From contig NC_010001.1 of the NCBI RefSeq assembly GCF_000018685.1, positions 2,310,001-2,374,000 on the forward strand: a DNA stretch of 64,000 bases, given 5' to 3'. The notes under the pieces were generated by a model. It made no database searches. It was not told where the DNA came from and saw only the letters and a list, made by a program, of their open reading frames with translations. Source of the stretch: Lachnoclostridium phytofermentans ISDg (GTDB lineage: Bacteria > Bacillota > Clostridia > Lachnospirales > Lachnospiraceae). Below, one piece after another: positions 9,615 through 17,637 of this stretch; within the stretch, counting starts at the first letter, position 1, and every line of letters begins with the position of its first letter. The position numbers and the translations under genes are program-made.

Positions 9615-9648
9615 CAATTTATTAAGGAAGACAAGAACGGGAGGAACT

Positions 9649-12600
9649 ATGAGAAGCAAGAAAAGGTCATGGATAGCGATATTACTGATTTGCTGTTTGA
9701 TATGTGGCATGATACCAAAAGTTGTCTTTGCGGAAAATAATATTTTTTACATAAAAAACAATTATACTGATGGTGCTTATCTCTATGAAGTAGAAGGAAT
9801 TCTTTGTTATGGGATACCTATGGAGGGCGATCAAAGTTTTCAATGGGAGATTGTAAAAAAAGAAGGATTTACCTTAATTCAAAATGTGAAAACTGGAAAC
9901 TGTGTCACCTTGCAGGGACATCGCACAAAAGAGGTAGAAGGGTACTGGAGTGACCCTGTGTTCTGCCAAAAATTTGAAGAGGGTAACGATACTTTTTACT
10001 GGGATATTTTAGAGGGAGAAGGACAAAATATTGTTTCTGACAGTAAAATCTATCAAAGTTATGGTCTTCATTTGGAAGGTGTAACAGATGGTAAGGTTAG
10101 AAGTCAGTTTATTGATGCTGATCAACTTACCTGGGGAAATATGAAGTGGGATATCATACCTATGAACAGGGTTTCCTTTCAATTTGCTACAAATGCAGGG
10201 GTTTGTATTCAAAATACTAGTAATGAAAAATATCTTACAGTGAAAGAAGGAGTTATGACCTACGATATTCCAACAGGAGCGGATGATTCCTATATATGGA
10301 TTCTAGAGCAAAAGGGTGAGAATATCAGAATCAAGAATAAGCTAACAGGGGATTATATTAAAATAGAGAGTGGATTATCAAATCACAAAGAAGATAAAAC
10401 AATCACATGTAATAAATTAGTACAAGAGGATCGTAGCTTTGAGTGGCAGATTAAGCTTGCAAGTTCAGTTAAAATTTGGCCCGCAATGGAAGAATATAAG
10501 GGATATGTGCTTACTGTCGGTGAAGAAGATAATGGAATGTTATTATGTAAGAATAGGAAATCAAGCGTAGATGAGAATGCTTCTTTGACCGAATGGAATG
10601 TAGTTGCAGCTTCTGAGGTTGGTGATGTGGCTGGAGCATTCCGCTTACCAGAAGGCGTCTATAACCTAAAGAATAGTTATTACTCCCTTTATATGATGGA
10701 GGAGGATGGAAAAGCTGTTTACGGGAATGTGGATATTACAGATAAAAGGGCGCAGTGGAGAATCCTTTATCAACCAGCGGAAAATAAGACAGCACTTAGG
10801 AATGAGGCAACTGGTCATTATTTCTATGTAGTGGAAGAATCAGGAGAGTTAAAAGCGACAGAGAAAGAAGTTTATGCATGGAATCTGTTAAGGAATAAGA
10901 ATTCTTTATATCCTGACGCTGTTATTCTTGGGGATTCGAATCATCAGGACCGTTATCTTCACATGGAGAGTCTTAGTGGGTTTATTGAGAATAGCAATCG
11001 TGTACAGCCTTCCTGGGGAACCCCTCACTGGATACCAATACTGGTAGATTCTAAGGTGACGACTAAGGAGATAGAGGAATTTACTGCACCGGATAATTTT
11101 ATTAGAATACAAAGCGTAGAATTAAAAAATAACTATTTATATGAAAATAATGCTGGTGCTTTTCTATATGGTGAGTATAAAAAAGAAGATGGTAGAAGCC
11201 ATTGGCAATTGATTAAGGATGAAAAAAGCGGTGCATATCTCATACAAAATCGTGAAACTGAGCATATCCTAATGAATAAGGGAAATGGAATTCTTCGAGT
11301 TGTAGAAAAAGAAGAAAATCTACCGGAAGGAGCATTATGGGATATCGTAGAAAAGGAAGATAGTATCTTAATACATAATACCTTCTCTGATAGAGCGGAG
11401 TATCAACAACCATATCTTAATCTGAAAAAACAAAATGGCAGCGTTCAATCAAGTCTTGTTTCTAACGAAGATAAATCGTGTTGGTTTTTGATTGAAATAG
11501 CGCCGGAAAAAGGGGAGCAGGTAATGAGCGAGGAAGAACTTTCGGTTTCCCTGGAATCTTATCTCGATACGAATCTATACCAATTAGAAGCTGAGGATAA
11601 TGGGATAACTTTAGACGGAGTATTTCAAAAAGAATGTTATAAGGATAGCAACTTCTTTATTAAGGTAGATACAAAAGAATATCTATACTATAAAGATGGA
11701 TGGAAGTTAGAAACAATCATAGATAAGGACAAAAATCTTTACCAATGGACGGAACTAACTGCTCAGGGGGAAACAATGTTTGAAAATGAAAAGCAAAAAG
11801 TAAAAGTTATGAAAATCACATCAGATGCTAAGTATGAGCAAGAGAGTATCTACTTATCAGAAGTAGGACAAAGTTTTACTGTATATGCAAAGGAACAAGG
11901 AACCTATCAATGCAAATTAGGAAATACGAAGAATAATGATAATGTAGAGGTCTTAGTAAATGGTATTAAAGCTATTGAAATAAAATTATTAAAAGGGAAA
12001 GCATTTGAGCTAAAACTTAACAAAGGAATTAATACAATAACATTTCCTTCTGTGTCGGATATTGATTCATTAACGATAAGGGACAGTATAAATAAAGAAG
12101 TAAGAGGAGCAACCGCCACATATCGAACTATTGAGGCAGAAGATTGTATTACTACTGGAACTGTACTTGAGAAAGATAGAACCTATCATGAGATACAGAG
12201 TGAAGCTTCAGGCCGAAGTGCTGTAATCCTTGATGGAACTGGACAATACCTAAAAGTGGAGCTAAAAGTTCCGGCAAATTCTATTGTTCTTCGCTATTGT
12301 ATTCCAGATAGTACAGATGGAAAAGGTCTTAAGGCTCCATTAAATCTATATATTGATGGTGAAAAAAATCGCTCTATTGAACTAACCTCAAAGTATAGTT
12401 GGTCTTACGGTACTTACCCATGGACGAATGTGCCAGCAGATGGTGCACCACATCATTTCTTTGATGAAGTTAGAGTAATGCTTGATAAAACCTATCCAGC
12501 AGGAACGGTACTAAAGTTCCAAAAAGATGCAGCTTGTCAGGCAGCGTATTATATCATTGATTTTGTTGAATTAGAAGAAGTAGCATCACCGCATGAGCAA

Positions 12601-13881
12601 CCTGAGAATTCGCTATCAATCACTGATTTTGGAGCAATACCGAATGATGGTGTTGATGATACGATTGCATTCTTAGATTGTCTAAAAGAAGCAATCAAAC
12701 AAAAGAAGGAAGTGTGGATACCTGCTGGAGAATTTATTCTTAATTCACCTTCAAAGGATTTTGACGCTGGAGATCAGGCAGAGAAGAACCGAGGCATCGT
12801 TCTCACAGAAGACAATGTTGTTATACGTGGTGCTGGTATGTGGCATTCGGTACTTCGTGGTGAATATGCAGCATTTTTTATCAAAGCAAATAACATCAGT
12901 TTCTATGATTTTTCCATGATTGGAAATGCGACTGCTAGAAGAGATGCAATCGATCCTTCCGGTATTGAGACAGATTATAATACGAAAAATATGAAAAATC
13001 TAACAATACAGAATGTATGGATTGAACATTATAAAACTGGGATATGGACACATAATCTAAGTGATTTGCATGTGGTTGGATGCCGTATCCGAAATACTTA
13101 TGCGGATGGAATGAACTTAAGAAGAGGAACCTCAAATTCTATTATCGAGCAATGTGATGTTCGTTATACTGGTGATGATGCGATAGCGCAGTGGTCATCT
13201 GATTATAGTGACACGAATAACAAGATTAGATATAATACAGTTTCCTTACCATGGTTAGCGAATAACATTGCATTATATGGTGGAACTGACATCGAGATAA
13301 CGAATAATCTATTAAAAGATACAGTAACAAATGGCGCAGGAATTAATATTAGTACGAATTTTAATCCAGTACCTTTTGCTGGTTCAATAAAAATAGCGAA
13401 TAATACTCTGCTTCGTTGTGGAAGTGAAGATCATAATACGAAACAGGCAAATGGTGCTATTTGGTTTAATACCGTAAATGGTAATGATAATAATGCTATT
13501 GTGATTCTCAGTGGTAATAAGATTATGAATAGCACTTGCCAGGCAGTTAACTTTTACAATAACGGAACCGTTTCTAATGTAACAATGGAGAACAATTATA
13601 TCGATGGCTGTGAATACTCTGGAATTGAAATTGGAAATGTGGCTAAAGGTAATCTAACCTTAAAGAATAACGTTATAAAGAATATGATGCTTGATCGTAT
13701 AGTAAATAGTTCAAAAGGTAAATTTACCATTATAGAAGATAATACAAAGCCTGTAGAGTCTTTAAAATCGGTGAAGGAATCTCATTTACTACAATGGGCT
13801 CTCTTAGGTATTATAGTTGGTTTTATTGGAATTCTAGGAATTACTAAGAGTAAAAGAAAAATAAGTAAGGATAAATTATAA
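9649..13881 (+). CDS. Secreted GH87 alpha-1,3-glucanase (mycodextranase/mutanase type), membrane-anchored
   Basis: A 1410-residue exoenzyme. Signal peptide 1-~28 (ends KVVFA). Residues ~30-620 hold at least six beta-trefoil-like repeats with IxNxxTGxxL and WxIxxxxx patterns. A carbohydrate-binding-like sandwich follows (~690-780), then a CBM6/35-like domain starting YRTIEAEDC (~800-960). The parallel beta-helix catalytic domain begins ITDFGAIPNDGVDDT (~975) and carries TYADGMNLRRG (Asp1153) and YTGDDAIAQW (Asp1176, Asp1177). That 23-residue spacing matches the three catalytic Asp residues I recall for GH87. The C-terminus is a membrane helix with a Lys/Arg tail and no LPXTG motif. GGGAGG precedes ATG 9649. 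It should cut alpha-1,3-glucan of fungal walls or bacterial mutan. Confidence 0.85.
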   Translation: MRSKKRSWIAILLICCLICGMIPKVVFAENNIFYIKNNYTDGAYLYEVEGILCYGIPMEGDQSFQWEIVKKEGFTLIQNVKTGNCVTLQGHRTKEVEGYWSDPVFCQKFEEGNDTFYWDILEGEGQNIVSDSKIYQSYGLHLEGVTDGKVRSQFIDADQLTWGNMKWDIIPMNRVSFQFATNAGVCIQNTSNEKYLTVKEGVMTYDIPTGADDSYIWILEQKGENIRIKNKLTGDYIKIESGLSNHKEDKTITCNKLVQEDRSFEWQIKLASSVKIWPAMEEYKGYVLTVGEEDNGMLLCKNRKSSVDENASLTEWNVVAASEVGDVAGAFRLPEGVYNLKNSYYSLYMMEEDGKAVYGNVDITDKRAQWRILYQPAENKTALRNEATGHYFYVVEESGELKATEKEVYAWNLLRNKNSLYPDAVILGDSNHQDRYLHMESLSGFIENSNRVQPSWGTPHWIPILVDSKVTTKEIEEFTAPDNFIRIQSVELKNNYLYENNAGAFLYGEYKKEDGRSHWQLIKDEKSGAYLIQNRETEHILMNKGNGILRVVEKEENLPEGALWDIVEKEDSILIHNTFSDRAEYQQPYLNLKKQNGSVQSSLVSNEDKSCWFLIEIAPEKGEQVMSEEELSVSLESYLDTNLYQLEAEDNGITLDGVFQKECYKDSNFFIKVDTKEYLYYKDGWKLETIIDKDKNLYQWTELTAQGETMFENEKQKVKVMKITSDAKYEQESIYLSEVGQSFTVYAKEQGTYQCKLGNTKNNDNVEVLVNGIKAIEIKLLKGKAFELKLNKGINTITFPSVSDIDSLTIRDSINKEVRGATATYRTIEAEDCITTGTVLEKDRTYHEIQSEASGRSAVILDGTGQYLKVELKVPANSIVLRYCIPDSTDGKGLKAPLNLYIDGEKNRSIELTSKYSWSYGTYPWTNVPADGAPHHFFDEVRVMLDKTYPAGTVLKFQKDAACQAAYYIIDFVELEEVASPHEQPENSLSITDFGAIPNDGVDDTIAFLDCLKEAIKQKKEVWIPAGEFILNSPSKDFDAGDQAEKNRGIVLTEDNVVIRGAGMWHSVLRGEYAAFFIKANNISFYDFSMIGNATARRDAIDPSGIETDYNTKNMKNLTIQNVWIEHYKTGIWTHNLSDLHVVGCRIRNTYADGMNLRRGTSNSIIEQCDVRYTGDDAIAQWSSDYSDTNNKIRYNTVSLPWLANNIALYGGTDIEITNNLLKDTVTNGAGINISTNFNPVPFAGSIKIANNTLLRCGSEDHNTKQANGAIWFNTVNGNDNNAIVILSGNKIMNSTCQAVNFYNNGTVSNVTMENNYIDGCEYSGIEIGNVAKGNLTLKNNVIKNMMLDRIVNSSKGKFTIIEDNTKPVESLKSVKESHLLQWALLGIIVGFIGILGITKSKRKISKDKL

Positions 13882-13928
13882 TTTAGTTCATTACATCAGC
13901 TATAACTTATATCTTAATTAGATAATTG

Positions 13929-13975
13929 CATAACCAATAAGTAACATAACCAATAAGTAACATAATCAATAAGTG
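13929..13975. repeat. Short direct repeat, about three 16-bp units
   Basis: CATAACCAATAAGTAA occurs twice head to tail (13929-13944, 13945-13960), followed by a diverged third copy CATAATCAATAAGTGG. It lies between the GH87 stop codon and its terminator. Confidence 0.7.
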
Positions 13976-13984
13976 GATCAGAGA

Positions 13985-14054
13985 AGCAAGAAAAATACGA
14001 TACCCCAAGTGGGAAAATTCCAATCTCACTTGGGAGCGTAATTCTTGCTTTTTT
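13985..14054 (+). terminator. Terminator of the GH87 gene
   Basis: Two nested stems: AGCAAGAA (13985-13992) with TTCTTGCT (14042-14049), and inside it CCCAAGTG (14004-14011) with CACTTGGG (14027-14034). A run of six T ends at 14054. Confidence 0.85.
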
Positions 14055-14070
14055 CTTTATCAAACTACAC

Positions 14071-14099
14071 TTGACGGAATAGTTGTAATTATTTACAAT
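14071..14099 (+). promoter_or_regulatory. Promoter of the LacI regulator gene
   Basis: TTGACG (14071-14076), a 17-base spacer and TACAAT (14094-14099) lie 40 bases before the start codon. No copy of the TAACCG palindrome is present here, so autoregulation is not evident. Confidence 0.7.
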
Positions 14100-14138
14100 A
14101 ACAGGGAAAGAAATGTTTTATTATATATGTAGAGGAAG

Positions 14139-15200
14139 ATGGAGATGGAGAAAAAGATAACGATACGTGATGTCGCAAAGTATGCAGGAGTTTCTGTTGC
14201 ATCTGTTTCATATGCATTAAATGGTATCGATAAAATAACACCTGAAACTAAGAAGAAAATAATGGATGCAATTGAGAAATTGGAATACCGCCCAAGCTTA
14301 ACAGCACGTTGTTTATCAAATGGAGACTCAAAATTAATTGGTGTTACGTTGCCAATTACAGAGGAGGGAGATATTCCTGGCGTTTTATTAAACAATCCAT
14401 TCTTCGGCGAGTTCATCAGTGGTGTTGAATATGTTATACGTAAGGAAGGATATGATATCTTATTTTCTGGTGTAGAAACCAATCAACAGTACAAAGATTG
14501 GATACAGCGTAGGAGATTAGATGCTATCATTATGCTAGGTGTATATCCACATAGTCTTTTTAATGAAATAAAGCAACTAGGTATACCAATCGCGCTGACA
14601 GATGCCTATGAAGATTATGCAAAAGAATTCCATAGAGTTATGTTAGAAGACAAAAAAGGTGGCTACTTAGCAACGAAACATTTGCTAGAGATGGGGCATA
14701 GAAAAATTGCTTTTGTCACTGGTAGTATCGAACGAAGCCCTTTAAATAAGGAGAGATATGAGGGATATTTAGAAGCATTAAGAGAATATGGAATAGATGC
14801 TAAGAAGGAATATTATATCGAAGAACATGTTGACTTTGAAGGTGGTTATAGAGCAGGAAATGAGTTAGTAAACAGAAATATTGATGTTACTGCTATTTTT
14901 GCGGTAGCAGATATTATGGCAATTGGCATGATGAAAGCATTTCGTGAACATAAAAAAGAGATTCCAGAGGATTATTCAATCATAGGTTTCGATGATATTA
15001 AGTTTGGCAGTTATGTGTCTCCGGCATTATCAACGATAAAACAGGATATTGTGAAAAAAGGAATGCTTTCTGCTAAAATGGTATTAGATGCACTAGAAAA
15101 TAAGTCAAAACATTATGAGACAATTGTACTTAAACCTGAATTAGTAGTTAGAGACTCAGTTAAAAAGATAAACGTTAATATAGATGAAATAATAAGATAA
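14139..15200 (+). CDS. LacI-family transcriptional regulator
   Basis: A complete 353-residue repressor. The helix-turn-helix reads TIRDVAKYAGVSVASVSYAL, followed by the hinge YRPSLTARCL and a sugar-sensing domain (~60-335). A second ATG at 14145 is also compatible with AGAGGAAG at 14131-14138. The C-terminal third is about 60% identical to the partial regulator at the left end, so the glucan locus is bracketed by two paralogues. It has its own promoter and lies behind the GH87 terminator. Likely targets are the palindromes at 5037-5097; effector inferred to be a short alpha-glucan sugar. Confidence 0.93.
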   Translation: MEMEKKITIRDVAKYAGVSVASVSYALNGIDKITPETKKKIMDAIEKLEYRPSLTARCLSNGDSKLIGVTLPITEEGDIPGVLLNNPFFGEFISGVEYVIRKEGYDILFSGVETNQQYKDWIQRRRLDAIIMLGVYPHSLFNEIKQLGIPIALTDAYEDYAKEFHRVMLEDKKGGYLATKHLLEMGHRKIAFVTGSIERSPLNKERYEGYLEALREYGIDAKKEYYIEEHVDFEGGYRAGNELVNRNIDVTAIFAVADIMAIGMMKAFREHKKEIPEDYSIIGFDDIKFGSYVSPALSTIKQDIVKKGMLSAKMVLDALENKSKHYETIVLKPELVVRDSVKKINVNIDEIIR

Positions 15201-15317
15201 AATATAATGAGCCAATATTTAAAGATTAGTTTTTTGTGTCTAAATTACAAGAAAAGATCAAAAAGAAAAGTAACAACCAAAAAAGCAACATATTCATATA
15301 GATAAGGAGTTTTACAG

Positions 15318-16274
15318 ATGAAGTTTTATTTTGCACCAATGGAGGGAGTGACCGGTTATATTTATCGTAACATCCATCACTCATATTTTCCTAATGTGGA
15401 TAAGTATTTTACTCCATTTATTGTAGCTAATCAAAGTAATAGTTTTAAGACAAGAGAATTACAGGATATTAAACCAGAACATAATCAAGGAATGTATGTA
15501 GTTCCGCAAATATTGACAAATAATGCTCAAGATTTTATTCAGACTTCAAGGAAGATAGCAGAGTTTGGATATGACGAGATTAATTTAAATCTTGGTTGTC
15601 CATCTGGAACAGTAGTCGCAAAAGGAAAAGGTTCCGGATTTTTAGTGATGAAAGATGAGTTGAATCGTTTTCTAGAAGAAGTATTTCAGGCTAGTGTAAC
15701 TAAAATCTCGATTAAGACTAGAATTGGACGTGATAATCCAGAAGAGTTCCATGATTTGATGTCAATCTTTAACCAATATCCACTGGAGGAGTTAATCATA
15801 CATCCAAGAATTCAAAAAGACATGTATAAGAATACTCCGAATCTACCAGTGTTTGCGGAAGGATTACTTCTAAGCAAACATGAGGTTTGTTATAACGGGG
15901 ACATTTTTACTGTGGATGATTATAAAAATTTTATCGCTAATTTTCCACAAGTGAAGGCAGTCATGCTTGGAAGAGGAATTATTGCAAACCCAGCTATCAT
16001 TCAAGAAATAACTTTAGGAAAAGGTTTGGATAAGAGTATTTTAAAAGAGTTTCATAGTCGACTCGTAATAGATTACCAGCGGATTTTATCAGGAGACCGT
16101 GATGTGTTGTTTAAGATGAAAGAAGTATGGCATTACTGGTCTTTTATATTTACAAATTCTGAGAAGTATATAAAGAAGATTAGAAAAGCACAACGAATAT
16201 CAGATTATGTACTAGCGGTTGAAAACTTATTCTACGAACAAGAGATTAAAAAAGATGCGGGTTACAATTCTTAA
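15318..16274 (+). CDS. tRNA-dihydrouridine synthase family protein
   Basis: A 318-residue FMN-dependent TIM-barrel reductase that would convert uridines in tRNA to dihydrouridine using NAD(P)H. It starts with the family's FAPMEGVTGY and has the active-site segment NLNLGCPSGTVVAKGKGSG with the proton-donor Cys94. KTRIGRDN and ELIIHPR-type FMN contacts follow, and MLGRGIIANP near residue 220. Length is normal. It stands alone, preceded by AAGGAG, with no link to the sugar genes. Which Dus subfamily it belongs to, and the uridine it modifies, cannot be told from sequence reading. Confidence 0.88.
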   Translation: MKFYFAPMEGVTGYIYRNIHHSYFPNVDKYFTPFIVANQSNSFKTRELQDIKPEHNQGMYVVPQILTNNAQDFIQTSRKIAEFGYDEINLNLGCPSGTVVAKGKGSGFLVMKDELNRFLEEVFQASVTKISIKTRIGRDNPEEFHDLMSIFNQYPLEELIIHPRIQKDMYKNTPNLPVFAEGLLLSKHEVCYNGDIFTVDDYKNFIANFPQVKAVMLGRGIIANPAIIQEITLGKGLDKSILKEFHSRLVIDYQRILSGDRDVLFKMKEVWHYWSFIFTNSEKYIKKIRKAQRISDYVLAVENLFYEQEIKKDAGYNS

Positions 16275-16383
16275 TTCTACGTTTCAAATCTTTATATAAA
16301 AGGTTGTTGCTAAGATTTATTCTAAAAGAAACAATTATTTTATATAGCATATGCTAAATAGAAGGAATAAATAAAGGAAAATT

Positions 16384-16995
16384 ATGATGGATTTCTCGGA
16401 AGACTTTTGTTATCGTGAAAAAGACCTTTACAATACAAAAGAATTTAAAGAATGTGATTATTCGAAACCAAGGGAACAACAAATGACTGGAGAAGGAAGT
16501 AAAGAAGCTGGATTAGAGGCGATTTACGGTACGATAACCAGTGTTGATACTATTTACTCTCGGACAAAAAAAGAATGTATTGAATATTATGATATTGAAG
16601 TGAATGCTAAATTTAATGGTATAGTTCATTTTATTCTTAGTGCAAATACTTTTTTTGTAGACTGCTTTTATGGTGTTAAAGGTGTAAAGGTAGTTGGTTT
16701 TTTCGATCCTTCGTTACCGATTCCTCTGATTTATCCTCCCCGCTATCAAATTAGAGTAATTGCACTAGACTTACCTAGTCGTTTTGTGAAAGCTGATTTT
16801 TTTGATTGCTTATTAGTTAGTCAAGACAATCAATTAGAACTTGAGATAACAAATAATGCGTATATTATAAATGAAGATAAAGGAACACCATATTGCGGAA
16901 ATATTTCAAATAAATATATGGTCGCTTTATATAGTAGCTCGACAAAAAGCATTCCCGCAAAAACGCAGCCTAATGTCATTATTGTTCTTCGTTAA
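16384..16995 (+). CDS. Uncharacterised 203-residue protein
   Basis: I do not recognise this protein. It has no signal peptide and no membrane helix. A polar N-terminal ~50 residues is followed by a beta-rich region starting YGTITSVDTIYSR (~55) with alternating hydrophobic residues to ~150, and a weaker C-terminal tail with several Asn and Tyr. The beta-rich region resembles a small barrel of OB type, but no catalytic motif is visible. Two ATG codons in a row (16384, 16387) follow AAGGA. It is followed by 640 bases without a convincing gene. Base composition matches its surroundings. Confidence 0.75.
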   Translation: MMDFSEDFCYREKDLYNTKEFKECDYSKPREQQMTGEGSKEAGLEAIYGTITSVDTIYSRTKKECIEYYDIEVNAKFNGIVHFILSANTFFVDCFYGVKGVKVVGFFDPSLPIPLIYPPRYQIRVIALDLPSRFVKADFFDCLLVSQDNQLELEITNNAYIINEDKGTPYCGNISNKYMVALYSSSTKSIPAKTQPNVIIVLR

Positions 16996-17154
16996 TTCAT
17001 GATTGAGTGTAATTTAAATTAAGTTGACGGACAACAGGAGTGAATTATATCTATTCTTATTGTGGATATACTGGTGGTTTGGTTGTTCTTTAAGATAGCG
17101 AAGGAAAACAGGTACTAACTCCTATCGCTCATAGTAATTAAATGAAATATTTAT

Positions 17155-17193
17155 AACAAGGGAAAGTTTGCGAAGATACTTTTTCTTGTTTTT
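17155..17193 (+). repeat. Dispersed hairpin repeat, copy B (terminator-like)
   Basis: AACAAGGGAAAGT pairs with ACTTTTTCTTGTT around the loop TTGCGAAGAT, and T residues follow. It would act as a terminator for the gene at 16384. The 16996-17154 stretch shows only a possible 17-codon GTG reading frame at 17039, which I do not trust. Confidence 0.65.
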
Positions 17194-17406
17194 ATAAGAG
17201 ATAATAAGATTTATAAAAATATGATGACTCATATTATTAAATCTATGTTATCTCTTTTATTATATCAATAGTTTACAGAAACATTACAAAAAAGAGAGTG
17301 TTATTCCTAAGTACACAAAAAGTAATTATTTGTAACAATTTGTTTTCTGTTTTTTCATCTTTGTAACTATCGTATTAAATAAATTTAACAAATCTATTAA
17401 AAGAAC

Positions 17407-17435
17407 TTTTCATGTTGGAATAAATATGGTATAAT
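17407..17435 (+). promoter_or_regulatory. Probable promoter of the NlpC/P60 gene
   Basis: TGGTATAAT (TATAAT at 17430-17435 with an extended -10 TG) has TTTTCA 17 bases upstream. A leader of about 200 AT-rich bases follows, containing a second TATAAT at 17525-17530, before the start at 17638. Confidence 0.5.
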
Positions 17436-17637
17436 AGTATTGTCAAACTACAATTTTTATTGTATAATAAAAAAATCAAAAGAAAAGTTAACAATTTCGT
17501 CATAATTAATACATAATTTTGTAGTATAATTGAAACAGTATAGAAACAAAAATACAGAATTTAATATTTTCGAAATTTTAATAAAAAAAATACAAGTTAG
17601 GATAAGGCTTTATAAAGTCGGGAAAGGAACTGAACTC

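Noticed and set aside
9568..9648. 27-residue N-terminal extension of the GH87 protein
   Set aside because: The stretch is a terminator hairpin, and ATG 9649 has a good ribosome site followed by a proper signal peptide.
17039..17092. 17-codon GTG frame (starting MNYIYSYCGYTGG)
   Set aside because: The AGGAG overlaps the start codon itself, and the frame is too short to support without conservation.
17530..17637. TTG start for the NlpC/P60 protein
   Set aside because: It overlaps a TATAAT box and lacks a ribosome site; the signal peptide begins after ATG 17638.
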